Assembly: GCF_000369065.1 (NCBI RefSeq)
Contig: NZ_KB849812.1
Coordinates: forward strand, 254,804-318,803
Direction: 5' to 3'
Length of the DNA stretch: 64,000 nt
From: Acinetobacter haemolyticus CIP 64.3 = MTCC 9819
Lineage (GTDB): Bacteria > Pseudomonadota > Gammaproteobacteria > Pseudomonadales > Moraxellaceae
Made by a program: the position numbers and the translations under genes. Each line of letters starts with the position of its first letter. Positions within the stretch are counted from its first letter, which is position 1. Of the stretch, positions 52,914 through 62,044 are shown in pieces. The notes beneath the pieces are model-generated. The model made no database searches. It was not told the origin of the DNA and saw only the letters and a program-made list of their open reading frames with translations.

Positions 52914-54794
52914 TTAGATTTCGATCTGACTTCCTAACTCAACCACACGGTTGGTTGGAATCTGATAAAAGTCGCTGACTGGACTGGTATTACGTTGCAT
53001 CGAAATAAACAGCTTTTCGCGCCAAGGAGACATTCCGTCACCCACCGTATGTACAATACGATCTCGTGAAATAAAGAAACTCATTTGCATCATATCAAAC
53101 TCAAAACCAAGCTCTTGATATGCTTGTTCCAACGCATTTGGGATATTCGGTTGATCTTTAAAACCATAATACATGTAGATACGATAGAAATGATCATCGA
53201 GTTTTTCGACTTTGATTCGATCTTCTCGTGCCACATATGGAATATCTTGGGTATATACCGTAACGATTACATTGCGTTCATGCAGTACTTTATTGTGCTT
53301 AATATTATGCAACATCGCATGAGGCACAATATTTGGCGTTCCTGTCAAAAAGATCGCTTCACCCGGAACAAATTGTGTTTCCTTGCTCATTCCAATACTT
53401 TTGATGAACAATTCAATCGATAAAGCATTTGTCTCCATGCGCTTGAAAACAATCTCACGACCACGCTTCCATGTCATCAAAATGGTATAGACCACCGCAC
53501 CAATTAAAATTGGCACCCAACCTCCTGCCAAGATTTTTAATGAAGTTGATGCAACAAAAACTAAGTCCAATAGTAAGAATGGGATGGCCAGCAATGCCAC
53601 TTTCCACCATGACCAACGCCAAACACCATATGCCAAAGTCGAGATCAGAATGGTGCCACACAACATGGTCATGGTCACCGCGACACCATAAGCACTAGCT
53701 AATTCGGTACTACTTTCAAAAAGTAAAATCAAAATGAAGACCGAAATAAACAACACCCAGTTGATAAATGGCAAATAAATCTGACCTTGCTCCACATCAG
53801 AGGTGTGATGCACGGTTAATCTCGGTAAATAACGGAGTTGCATCGCCTGATTGGCAACTGAAAATACCCCCGTGATCACCGCTTGAGATGCAATAACCGC
53901 GGCAGCCGTTGCCAATCCAATCATCGGGAATAACGCCCAATCTGGAACCAAAAGGTAGAATGGATTTTCAATTGCTGCTGGATTACGCAGTAGTAATGCA
54001 CCTTGACCAGCATAGTTAAAGAGCAAGCATGGCAGTACGATACAGAACCAAGCTAATTTGATCGGCATACGACCAAAGTGTCCCATATCCGCATATAGTG
54101 CTTCACCACCCGTCATGGTCAAGATCACTGCTCCCATGGTGATAAATGCAATGGTCGGCTGTTCATAAACAAAGTTAAATGCCCAGTAAGGATTGATCAT
54201 CATCAAGACATAAGGGGTTTGAATAATACTCCACAATCCCACTAGACCGATCGAGATAAACCATAACAGGGTAACAGGACCAAAAAGTTTTCCCATCGTT
54301 GCAGTACCATGGCGCTGCACCATGAACAACCCTGTAAGAATCCCTAATGCAATCGGAACTAACCATTGGTTAAACGCAGGGGTGACAATACTTAGCCCTT
54401 CAATTGCAGATAGGACTGAGATCGCGGGGGTAATAATGCCATCACCGAAGAAAAGCGATGCACCGATGAAGCCGAGTGCAATTAGATAGATTTTATTTTT
54501 ATCTGAAAATACTTTTGAGCGAAGGTTTAACGCCAGTAAAGAAATAATCCCACCTTCACCATTGTTATCTGCACGCATGATCACGGAAACATATTTAAAG
54601 CTAATGGTTAAGTTCATGCACCAAAAGATTAGCGATAAGATCCCAAGTACCGATGCTTCACTGATCGCCATATGTCCTGTGTTAAAACATTCTCGTATGG
54701 CATATAACGGACTTGTTCCAATGTCTCCAAAGACCACCCCTAAGGCTGCCAATGTCATCACTGGCAATGCGGCTTTTTTTGCAGAACTTTGCAT
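52914..54794 (-). CDS. kup: Low-affinity potassium transporter Kup
   Basis: A proton-coupled K+ uptake protein of the inner membrane. The 626-residue protein has the family N-terminus [23 protein letters not shown], then about 12 helices with [15 protein letters not shown] and [20 protein letters not shown] cytoplasmic C-terminal domain follows (about residues 450-626). I prefer ATG 54794; TTG at 54803 is in frame three codons earlier. The Shine-Dalgarno is weak. Single-gene unit with its own terminator. The upstream side contains the tRNA-Ser gene in the opposite direction. Confidence 0.95.
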   Translation of the reverse strand: MQSSAKKAALPVMTLAALGVVFGDIGTSPLYAIRECFNTGHMAISEASVLGILSLIFWCMNLTISFKYVSVIMRADNNGEGGIISLLALNLRSKVFSDKNKIYLIALGFIGASLFFGDGIITPAISVLSAIEGLSIVTPAFNQWLVPIALGILTGLFMVQRHGTATMGKLFGPVTLLWFISIGLVGLWSIIQTPYVLMMINPYWAFNFVYEQPTIAFITMGAVILTMTGGEALYADMGHFGRMPIKLAWFCIVLPCLLFNYAGQGALLLRNPAAIENPFYLLVPDWALFPMIGLATAAAVIASQAVITGVFSVANQAMQLRYLPRLTVHHTSDVEQGQIYLPFINWVLFISVFILILLFESSTELASAYGVAVTMTMLCGTILISTLAYGVWRWSWWKVALLAIPFLLLDLVFVASTSLKILAGGWVPILIGAVVYTILMTWKRGREIVFKRMETNALSIELFIKSIGMSKETQFVPGEAIFLTGTPNIVPHAMLHNIKHNKVLHERNVIVTVYTQDIPYVAREDRIKVEKLDDHFYRIYMYYGFKDQPNIPNALEQAYQELGFEFDMMQMSFFISRDRIVHTVGDGMSPWREKLFISMQRNTSPVSDFYQIPTNRVVELGSQIEI

Positions 54795-54876
54795 ATATTT
54801 CAATCAAATCAACTTTGAGATCGTGCCATCTTACCACTAGCTCAAAACTTTTTCTGCAAATCTGTTTAGTGATAAC

Positions 54877-54905
54877 TTGGCAGCTGGCTTTTTTTTGGTT
54901 ACTAT
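54877..54905 (+). promoter_or_regulatory. Promoter of tRNA-Ser
   Basis: TTGGCA (54877-54882), a 17-base spacer containing a T8 run, and TACTAT (54900-54905), 11 bases before the tRNA. Followed by GC-rich CGCACACC. Confidence 0.75.
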
Positions 54906-54915
54906 CGCACACCTT

Positions 54916-55005
54916 GGTGAGGTGTCCGAGTGGCTGAAGGAGCACGCCTGGAAAGTGTGTATACGTTTGCGCGTATCGAGGGTTCGAATCCCTCTCTCAC
55001 CGCCA
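54916..55005 (+). tRNA. tRNA-Ser (anticodon GGA)
   Basis: A 90-base class II tRNA with a long variable arm (GTGTATACGTTTGCGCGTATC region), encoded CCA and discriminator G. The anticodon loop CTGGAAA gives GGA. The acceptor stem is GGTGAGG / TCTCACC. Confidence 0.97.
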
Positions 55006-55029
55006 AGATTTAATTGCTCATTTTTTCGC

Positions 55030-55057
55030 TTGTCTTTTTAGCTAGATTAGGTAAAAT
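55030..55057 (+). promoter_or_regulatory. Promoter candidate of tRNA-Thr
   Basis: TTGTCT (55030-55035), a 16-base spacer, and TAAAAT (55052-55057), 12 bases before the tRNA. Cotranscription with tRNA-Ser is also possible. Confidence 0.5.
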
Positions 55058-55069
55058 GCTCGCCACGTT

Positions 55070-55145
<76 letters not shown>

Positions 55146-55153
55146 TCAAATTC

Positions 55154-55189
55154 AAAAAAGGCTTAAACTTTCAGGTTTAAGCCTTTTTT
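55154..55189. terminator. Bidirectional terminator after tRNA-Thr
   Basis: AAAAAAGGCTTAAAC, loop TTTCAG, GTTTAAGCCTTTTTT: a 15-bp stem serving the tRNAs (plus) and the convergent methyltransferase gene ending at 55195. Confidence 0.92.
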
Positions 55190-55194
55190 ATTGC

Positions 55195-56022
55195 CTAGCT
55201 TTTCAGTGCACTGATCTGAACATAACGTACCAAACCATCTCTGTAGAGTTTTCGGCACAGCTTGGCAGTCATATTGATTTTCAACTGAGCAAAGTCCAAT
55301 GCTTTTTTGTCGATTTGCTGCATTTCAATATATCGCGCAAAACCGTCCAATACCGCTTCAGAAAAGTCCTGAATCTTGATCTGAGTCAAACCATGTCGCT
55401 CCAAAGTTTGCGCAAGCTGCGGTTCACTCATTAAATGCTGCCAATCAACATCCGCCCCTTTTAACAACAAACGATATTGTTGCTTTTGCATATAAGAACA
55501 CTGTTGCCACACGTCAGACCACATTAAATAGTGGAAAACAATACGACCTTTTGAATTTAAAACGGGAATGACTGAATCTAGAAATGAATTCAAATGACTG
55601 TGATACGCCGCATCAATGCAGATCACGGCATCAAATGAATTTAAAAAATGAAGTGTGTTTAAATTCAAAAAAGATTGGCAATAACTTTCAACCTGCGGCA
55701 AGTTTTTTTGAATTCGTTCAATGCAGGCGGGTTGTAATTCAATTGCACAGAGCTGTTCGACGTGATAACGCTTGAGCCAATGCAACACACTCGCACCTTG
55801 TCCACAGCCGAGATCTAAAACACGATCCTGCTGTTGCAATTGGATCGAATCTGCGGCTTGATCAGCGAGACTTTGGCACGCGAGTGGATAATCATCATAT
55901 TGTGCTTGCCAATATCCTAAATTACTCCAAGCAAGCGTGGCATCATCACCGAGCCGTTTGGCATCAATGGCATACTTATGCCCTATGATTTTTTCAATCC
56001 ATGCCTGCTTGAAGCGGGTCAT
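55195..56022 (-). CDS. Class I SAM-dependent methyltransferase
   Basis: A 275-residue methyltransferase with SAM-binding motif I QQDRVLDLGCGQGASVLHWLKRY (about residues 70-90), motif II acidic Glu in LCAIELQPA, and FDAVICIDAAYHSHLNSFLD. It resembles methyltransferases acting on lipids or small molecules; the substrate is unknown. I start at ATG 56022, one base after the stop of the FAD-oxidoreductase gene, so the two are translationally coupled. A frame extending into that gene (to 56088) lacks family character. This pair likely acts on one pathway. Confidence 0.85.
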   Translation of the reverse strand: MTRFKQAWIEKIIGHKYAIDAKRLGDDATLAWSNLGYWQAQYDDYPLACQSLADQAADSIQLQQQDRVLDLGCGQGASVLHWLKRYHVEQLCAIELQPACIERIQKNLPQVESYCQSFLNLNTLHFLNSFDAVICIDAAYHSHLNSFLDSVIPVLNSKGRIVFHYLMWSDVWQQCSYMQKQQYRLLLKGADVDWQHLMSEPQLAQTLERHGLTQIKIQDFSEAVLDGFARYIEMQQIDKKALDFAQLKINMTAKLCRKLYRDGLVRYVQISALKS

Positions 56023-56023
56023 C

Positions 56024-57322
56024 TTAGTAACCGAGTTCAGGTGCAACGGTAACCTTCGGTTTAAGCCCAACAAAAGGTAACGGCGCACCTAAAATTTCAG
56101 AGATATGCATCGCCGAAGTCACCGCTGATTCCAAGATTGGCAGACCATCACATGACCAAGAACCACAGTAGAAAACTTTACGATTTTGGTCTAAATGACG
56201 TTGCTGAATTTGCTTATTCAACGCCACCGTTTCTGAGTCCACCACCGCACGAGTAAGTTTTACTTTAGAAATAATTTTCTTTGGATCGATATCAATCACA
56301 GGACACCATGTTTGGAACACGGCATTTTTACCCACCAACGTCGGTTCAATCGCGTTGATCCACACCGTAAACTGCTGACGAGTAAATTTACGATCCATCA
56401 TATAACTCAATACCGCCCAGTCTTTACGGCGTGGTGGCATGACCACAGGATCGGTATGAATCACCAAATCCCCTTGTTCAAATCTAAATTTCTTTAACAA
56501 GGCAATATCTTCAGCAAATTGTGGCTGTTTCAAGAAACTTTCAATCGCAGGAGTAGGTGTTGCGATGACCACACGATCAAACAACTGGCTTTGACCGAGT
56601 GCATTTTCTACCAAAATCTTGTCGCCTTGCTCTTCGACTTTCTCAACCGCAGCGCCACTATGGATCTCGATCCCCTCAATCAAGCGGCTGACCAAAGCGG
56701 GTGTTCCGCCTTTCATTCGCAGTAACGCTTCACCTTCGGTCAATTGGCGAATAAATTCTAATAAGGGTTTCGCTGGCCATTCTCCAATGGTTTTTGGATG
56801 GCAGGTACAAATGGTATAGAGAACTGGCATGACCGTTCCATGCCAAAACACTTCTTCAATATGGTACTGATTCATAAACTCAGCAAGCGTGATGTCTTGA
56901 TTCTCAGATTTAAAGAACTGATTCACTGCTGTTTTGAGCTGTAGCATTCCTTTGACCAAGCGCCAACCGTATTGCTGAATACCTTTGCGGTTATTAATAA
57001 TCGGAAAATTACCGATACGACTACGAGAGGTTGTCAACCATGTGTCTGTTCTATCTTCAAATAACCAACTGCATGCCATAAAGGTACGGACAGGAAAAGT
57101 TTCTATGCCTAGATAACTGGCTAAACTTAACGTGTTCTTCCAAAGCTTTGGATTCATCACACGCAATGGAGCATCAATGATACCGCCATCAAAATCTATA
57201 CTATGGCTATCCATACCCCGACCTGCGAGTGCTTCGAAGATCGTTACTTTATGTCCTGCATCATGTAGGATTCTGGCTGCAGCAAGCCCTGCCATTCCAC
57301 TGCCGATAATTGCAATATCCAA
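56024..57322 (-). CDS. FAD-dependent amine-oxidase-like protein
   Basis: A 432-residue flavoprotein beginning directly with the dinucleotide-binding motif IAIIGSGMAGLAAARILHDAGHKVTIFEA (GxGxxG with Glu31 for the ribose). It belongs to the amine oxidase/NAD(P)-binding family also found next to cyclopropane-fatty-acid synthases. C-terminal VFYCGSWSCDGLPILESAVTSAMHISEIL is the second FAD-contacting segment. Translation starts at TTG 57322 with GGGA 7 bases upstream; no ATG is available before the FAD motif. First gene of a two-gene operon with the methyltransferase. The substrate is unknown. Confidence 0.85.
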   Translation of the reverse strand: MDIAIIGSGMAGLAAARILHDAGHKVTIFEALAGRGMDSHSIDFDGGIIDAPLRVMNPKLWKNTLSLASYLGIETFPVRTFMACSWLFEDRTDTWLTTSRSRIGNFPIINNRKGIQQYGWRLVKGMLQLKTAVNQFFKSENQDITLAEFMNQYHIEEVFWHGTVMPVLYTICTCHPKTIGEWPAKPLLEFIRQLTEGEALLRMKGGTPALVSRLIEGIEIHSGAAVEKVEEQGDKILVENALGQSQLFDRVVIATPTPAIESFLKQPQFAEDIALLKKFRFEQGDLVIHTDPVVMPPRRKDWAVLSYMMDRKFTRQQFTVWINAIEPTLVGKNAVFQTWCPVIDIDPKKIISKVKLTRAVVDSETVALNKQIQQRHLDQNRKVFYCGSWSCDGLPILESAVTSAMHISEILGAPLPFVGLKPKVTVAPELGY

Positions 57323-57757
57323 AATTATGTCCCATCAGTTGATGATTTTTATTGATTATGACCGATCATTAACCTAAACACCTTATTAAAAAATACCAGA
57401 TTCAGCATTTAAGTCCGACTTTTCTCTAAATATTTTAGCCTACTATGGTTACATTTTATCACAATTCATTTTATTAAGATAAACAACTGAAATTACTTAA
57501 TAAATTTCAAAAAAAAGCCAAAAATATACAGATCCTTCTATATTTTTCCATATTTTAGCTTCGAAAGGCTTTGCAAAGTGCAAAATTCAGGCTATTCTGT
57601 TTGTACAACAATGAGAACTGAGTCACATAATAAGCTGTATAATTATAAGTGACCTAACATTAAAAAAATCAATAGAGAACGTTATAGCCGAAGCCCATAA
57701 CTCTAGCGGAGTTATGGGCTTTCTTATATAAACAATTGATACCTAAAACAATATAGA
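57323..57757. other. Intergenic region between the FAD-oxidoreductase gene and pirin gene
   Basis: 435 bases, very AT-rich, with no open frame of note. It contains the promoter region of the oxidoreductase on one side and a strong hairpin with a possible small RNA at 57650-57730 on the other. Otherwise nothing recognisable. Confidence 0.7.
57650..57730 (+). ncRNA. Candidate small RNA ending in an intrinsic terminator
   Basis: TATAAT at 57638-57643 could be a -10 box. About 40 bases later, a 13-bp perfect hairpin (AAGCCCATAACTC, loop TAGCG, GAGTTATGGGCTT) is followed on the plus strand by a T-rich TCTTATATA. The minus strand lacks a T tract after it, so it is poorly suited to terminating the pirin gene. 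No good -35 box is visible. No gene lies upstream on the plus strand to explain the terminator. Confidence 0.35.
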
Positions 57758-58618
57758 TTACATCACGCCAAATTTACCACTATTGAAATCATGTATCGCT
57801 TCGGCAATCTCAGTTTTACTGTTCATGACGAATGGTCCATAACCTTCAATCGGTTCATTGAGTGGCTGACCCGTTAAAACCAAGAATTTACTGTCCTGCT
57901 CAGCTTTGATTGAAAAATCAATTTCTTCTCGGCTAAGCACCACTAAACTTGGCGATTGTATCTGTTGTACTTCATTTAAAGTCACCTCACCTGCAAGTAA
58001 CACCAACAATGTTGTATGACCTTCAGTCACATAAAAATGATGTTGCTGACCTTCAACAATTGTCCCATCCCAAACATTGACTGGACTGAATGTCGTTGCA
58101 GCGCCTTGGGTGTCTTGATATTGCCCAGCAATCACACGTAACTCACTACCCACATCATCAAGTGCAATACGTTGAATCTGTGCAGCATCAATTGCTTGAT
58201 ACTTGGCAGGGGTCATTTTGGAATGAGCAGGTAAATTTACCCAAAGCTGTACCATTTCAAATAGACCGCCTTGCTCAGCAAAGGCTGGTGAATGAAATTC
58301 TTGATGCAAAATCCCACCACCTGCGGTCATCCATTGCACATCACCTGCTTTGATGGTACCACCACCGCCAGCAGAATCTTTATGCGTCACCTCACCTTGA
58401 TAAGCAATCGTTACCGTTTCGAAGCCACGATGTGGATGAGTACCCACGCCATGCTGAGCTGTGGTTGGTTTAAAGCGATACGGTGCAGCATAATCTAATA
58501 GCAAAAATGGGCTAATGCTTTGTCCTAAATGATCATAGGAAAATAGGTTATAGACAGGAAAACCGTCACCTACCCAGTGCATATGTTTATTTTGATAAAT
58601 ACCAACAATCTTTTTCAT
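57758..58618 (-). CDS. Pirin-family protein
   Basis: A 286-residue bicupin of the pirin family. The metal-binding histidines appear in HPHRGFETVTIAYQGEVTHKDS (about residues 58-80) and HQEF (about 102-106), and the second cupin carries the C-terminal half. Pirins bind iron and some act as quercetinases or as partners of metabolic enzymes. AGGAG lies 7 bases before the ATG at 58618. It diverges from a YcaC-like hydrolase gene at 58903; a LysR gene follows that, suggesting shared control of all three. Confidence 0.9.
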   Translation of the reverse strand: MKKIVGIYQNKHMHWVGDGFPVYNLFSYDHLGQSISPFLLLDYAAPYRFKPTTAQHGVGTHPHRGFETVTIAYQGEVTHKDSAGGGGTIKAGDVQWMTAGGGILHQEFHSPAFAEQGGLFEMVQLWVNLPAHSKMTPAKYQAIDAAQIQRIALDDVGSELRVIAGQYQDTQGAATTFSPVNVWDGTIVEGQQHHFYVTEGHTTLLVLLAGEVTLNEVQQIQSPSLVVLSREEIDFSIKAEQDSKFLVLTGQPLNEPIEGYGPFVMNSKTEIAEAIHDFNSGKFGVM

Positions 58619-58902
58619 CTATATACTCCTATAGTGTAGAAGTTCTGATCTTGGTCTTTATTTTACGCCCCTCTATCCAAGGCTTATAGCATCAGTTTGA
58701 CAACACATTATTCTATATACGGGACAATTCAAGTAATTATCACCAATAAAACTGATACAAATCTTAATCATCCCATTTTTGATATTGTTTATCCTATTTT
58801 TTAGACTTCATTCAATTCAATAATTTCACTAGCATGATTTAAAGCAATACAAACAGAGCAAATAGGCTCATTTTTATTTTACAACAACATGAGGAAACAA
58901 CG

Positions 58903-59529
58903 ATGGCTCAAGACTATATTCGCCTAGACAAAGATAATGCAGCAGTGCTTTTAGTCGACCACCAAACTGGTTTACTTTCATTGGTTCGTGATATTGATCC
59001 AGATAAATTTAAAAACAATGTATTGGCGCTTGCAGATGCCGCAAAATACTTCAATTTACCAACCATCTTAACCACAAGCTTTGAAAATGGTCCAAATGGT
59101 CCACTGGTTCCTGAACTCAAAGAAATGTTCCCAGATGCACCTTACATTGCTCGTCCTGGTCAAATCAATGCATGGGACAATGAAGACTTTGTTAAGGCGG
59201 TTAAAGCAACTGGCAAAAAACAATTGATTATTGCGGGTGTTGTGACTGAAGTTTGTGTGGCTTTCCCAACACTATCAGCACTTGCTGAAGAATTTGAAGT
59301 TTTTGTAATTACCGATGCTTCGGGTACCTTTAACGAATTGACGCGTGATGCAGCTTGGGATCGTATGTCTAAAGCGGGCGCTCAGTTGATGACATGGTTT
59401 GGTATGGCATGTGAACTACATCGTGACTGGCGCAATGATATCGAAGGTTTAGGTGCATTATTCTCCAATCATATCCCTGATTATCGCAACCTGATCAATA
59501 GCTATAATCAAAATACATCACAAAAATAA
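58903..59529 (+). CDS. Isochorismatase-family hydrolase, YcaC-like
   Basis: A 208-residue cysteine hydrolase of the isochorismatase superfamily. AVLLVDHQTGLLSLV supplies the catalytic Asp, and LIIAGVVTEVCVAFPTLSA the catalytic Cys (near residue 118) in the cis-peptide loop. Size and landmarks point to the YcaC subgroup, whose substrates are uncertain. AGGAAACAACG precedes the ATG. A LysR gene on the same strand begins 68 bases later, and pirin lies divergently upstream. Confidence 0.9.
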   Translation: MAQDYIRLDKDNAAVLLVDHQTGLLSLVRDIDPDKFKNNVLALADAAKYFNLPTILTTSFENGPNGPLVPELKEMFPDAPYIARPGQINAWDNEDFVKAVKATGKKQLIIAGVVTEVCVAFPTLSALAEEFEVFVITDASGTFNELTRDAAWDRMSKAGAQLMTWFGMACELHRDWRNDIEGLGALFSNHIPDYRNLINSYNQNTSQK

Positions 59530-59539
59530 AATACACACT

Positions 59540-59573
59540 GAAGATTAGAGTCCTGCATGCGACTCTAATCTTC
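59540..59573. terminator. Long hairpin between the YcaC-like and LysR genes
   Basis: GAAGATTAGAGTC, an 8-base loop, GACTCTAATCTTC: a 13-bp perfect stem 10 bases after the hydrolase stop. The downstream sequence TCTCGATA is not T-rich, so termination efficiency is uncertain. Confidence 0.6.
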
Positions 59574-59597
59574 TCTCGATATAGGACTACATCGACC

Positions 59598-60533
59598 TTG
59601 ATTAATTCATTTGATGATTTCCATTATTTCTATCTCGTGGTGAAACACGGTGGCTTTAGTGCTGCCAGTGAGGCAGAACACATTAGTAAGTCAAAGCTCA
59701 GTCGTCGAATTATTGAGTTGGAAAACAAATTTAATGTCAGCCTCATCCAACGAACCACAAGGCATTTTAAGGTGACTGAACTCGGTCAAGAGTTTTATGA
59801 AGAGTGCTGCAAAGTGATTGCACAAGTTGAATGTGCTGAAAATGTGTTACTCAAACAAAAAAGTGAACCTCAAGGTTTGGTCAAAATCAGTTGTCCACCA
59901 CTGATGATGCATTTCCAAATCCGCAAGTTATTAAATGAATTTCTAAAAGCCTATCCCAAAGTCGAAATTGCCTTAGAACTGACCAGCCGTCGTGTCGATC
60001 TGATGCATGATGATATTGATATCGCCATACGAACCAGCTTTGAACCTAACGAAGACTCAAGTCTCATTGTCCGTGATGTGATTCAGACTGAACATTGTTT
60101 GGTTGCTGCACCAGAGCTTTTGCAGGGGCAACACATCCAACATTATTCAGAGTTATCACACTACCCAAGCGTGGCTTTAGGGATCCAAAAAAACCAATAC
60201 TTCTGGCATCTGTGTCATGTGAAAGACGATAAAAGCGTGGATGTCCCCTATACGCCTCGCGTTAGAAGCAATGATCTTGCGGGAGTATATTATGCTGTCA
60301 GTGATGGTCTAGGCATCGCAGATTTGCCCTATTTAACCGTACAAGCTGATATCGAAAAAGGCAAATTGATTCATATCCTACCCGAATGGAAGTCTAATCG
60401 AGGTACGGTGCAACTGGTTTATGCATCACGCAAAGGACAACGTTTAGTGGTTGAAAAACTGATTGATACTTTAATCGAAAATTTAAGACGTCTGCCTGAA
60501 AGCCAACACCAGCATGGCTATCTTTCGACTTAA
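59598..60533 (+). CDS. LysR-family transcriptional regulator
   Basis: A 311-residue LysR-type regulator with the N-terminal HTH (FDDFHYFYLVVKHGGFSAASEAEHISKSKLSRRIIELENKF) and a ligand-binding domain of CrgA-like type. Translation seems to begin at TTG 59598 with AGGA upstream, since no ATG precedes the HTH. It is encoded just after the YcaC-like hydrolase, with pirin divergent on the other side. Its likely targets are those genes. The ligand is unknown. Confidence 0.88.
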   Translation: MINSFDDFHYFYLVVKHGGFSAASEAEHISKSKLSRRIIELENKFNVSLIQRTTRHFKVTELGQEFYEECCKVIAQVECAENVLLKQKSEPQGLVKISCPPLMMHFQIRKLLNEFLKAYPKVEIALELTSRRVDLMHDDIDIAIRTSFEPNEDSSLIVRDVIQTEHCLVAAPELLQGQHIQHYSELSHYPSVALGIQKNQYFWHLCHVKDDKSVDVPYTPRVRSNDLAGVYYAVSDGLGIADLPYLTVQADIEKGKLIHILPEWKSNRGTVQLVYASRKGQRLVVEKLIDTLIENLRRLPESQHQHGYLST

Positions 60534-60559
60534 AAAACGGTCATGAATGGGCATGACCG
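60532..60559 (-). terminator. Intrinsic terminator of gabTD
   Basis: CGGTCATG, a 6-base loop, CATGACCG. On the minus strand TTTTTT follows, 37 bases after the gabD stop. It overlaps the end of the convergent LysR gene. Confidence 0.8.
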
Positions 60560-60595
60560 CTCTTTAACAAGATTGGATCTTCAGATATCCAAGAT

Positions 60596-62044
60596 CTACT
60601 CAGATAGATCCACACAGAGATATTTCATCTCGAGATATTCTTCAATACCAAATTTTGAACCTTCGCGGCCTAGACCTGATTGTTTGACTCCACCGAATGG
60701 TGCAACTTCATTTGAAATCGCGCCCGTGTTGATTCCAACCATGCCATATTCAAGCGCTTCGCCAACACGCCATTGACGAGCTGTGCTTTGAGTAAATACA
60801 TAGGCTGCCAAACCAAACTCAGTGTCATTTGCCATGGCTACGGCTTCGTCTTCAGTTTTGAAACGGAATAACGGCGCAAGTGGACCAAAGGTCTCTTCTT
60901 TAGAGACTTTCATGTCTTGGGTGACGTTGGTGAGTACCGTCGGTTCAAAGAAAGTGCCACCGAGTGCTGAACGCTGACCACCAATACGTATTGTCGCGCC
61001 TTTTGCAGTCGCATCAGCAATATGTGACTGAACTTTGGCAATCGCATCTTCATCAATCAATGGGCCTTGGGTTGATGTCTCCTTACGACCATCACCGACT
61101 TGTAGCTTGGATACTGCTTCGACTAAACGATCTGCCAAGGCATCGTAAATACCATCTTGCACATAAATACGATTCGCACAGACGCAAGTCTGTCCACTAT
61201 TGCGATATTTGCTCGCCATAATGCCCTGAACCGCTTGATCGAGATTGGCATCATCAAACACCAACACAGGTGCATTACCACCCAATTCGAGCGATAGCTT
61301 CTTAATGGTTGGCGCACATTGCTGCATTAAAATGCGTCCCACTTGGGTTGAACCTGTGAAGCTCAGCTTGCGCACAATATCGCTCTCGCACAGGGTTTTG
61401 CCGACTTCAATCGCATCACCGCTGATATTTAACAAAATATCAGCAGGCAACCCTGCTTGCAAAGCCAATATTTCCAGTGCATATGCAGTTAAAGGTGTTT
61501 GTTCTGCTGGTTTGACCAACATCGAACAACCCGCAGCAATTGCTGGCGCAGCTTTGCGTGTGATCATCGCCGCAGGGAAATTCCACGGCGTAATCGCAGC
61601 CGTTACCCCAATCGCTTGTTTAATCACAAGCAAACGTTGATTTGGCAATGTCGGTGTTAAAACCTCACCATCGATACGACGAGCTTGCTCTGCAAACCAA
61701 CGGATGAATGAAGCCGCGTAACCAATTTCACCTCGTGCTTCAGCCAACGGTTTGCCTTGCTCGGCAGTTAAAATCTGAGCAAGATTTTCTTTATGCTCAA
61801 GCATCAACTGATACCACGCCAAAAGCACATCAGCGCGAACTAAAGCAGTTTGCTTTTTCCATACGGCTTGGGCTTGGGCTGAACGCTGAATCGCGGCTTC
61901 AACACCTGCACGGTCATAGCTTTTCACCCATGCCAGTGTTTCGCCGGTCGCAGCATCTTTCACTTCGATATCGTTATGCGCGGCAGGCGCAGCGAATGAA
62001 ATATCGGTGTGCTGTAATAAATACTGCAAATTGTTTTGAATCAT
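60596..62044 (-). CDS. gabD: Succinate-semialdehyde dehydrogenase
   Basis: Oxidises succinate semialdehyde to succinate, the last step of GABA catabolism. The 482-residue aldehyde dehydrogenase has FTGSTQVGRILMQQ for cofactor, LELGGNAPVLVF with the catalytic Glu, and GQTCVCANR with the catalytic Cys (near residue 290). PWNFPAAMITRKAAPAIAAGC is also typical. Its start overlaps the gabT stop as ATGA, so the two genes are coupled. The pairing with a GABA transaminase supports succinate semialdehyde over other aldehydes; glutarate semialdehyde is possible. Confidence 0.93.
   Translation of the reverse strand: MIQNNLQYLLQHTDISFAAPAAHNDIEVKDAATGETLAWVKSYDRAGVEAAIQRSAQAQAVWKKQTALVRADVLLAWYQLMLEHKENLAQILTAEQGKPLAEARGEIGYAASFIRWFAEQARRIDGEVLTPTLPNQRLLVIKQAIGVTAAITPWNFPAAMITRKAAPAIAAGCSMLVKPAEQTPLTAYALEILALQAGLPADILLNISGDAIEVGKTLCESDIVRKLSFTGSTQVGRILMQQCAPTIKKLSLELGGNAPVLVFDDANLDQAVQGIMASKYRNSGQTCVCANRIYVQDGIYDALADRLVEAVSKLQVGDGRKETSTQGPLIDEDAIAKVQSHIADATAKGATIRIGGQRSALGGTFFEPTVLTNVTQDMKVSKEETFGPLAPLFRFKTEDEAVAMANDTEFGLAAYVFTQSTARQWRVGEALEYGMVGINTGAISNEVAPFGGVKQSGLGREGSKFGIEEYLEMKYLCVDLSE

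Noticed and set aside
54800..54940. Overlapping short frames on both strands around the tRNA-Ser gene
   Set aside because: They run through the tRNA and kup start region, have no ribosome-binding sites and are shadows of real features.
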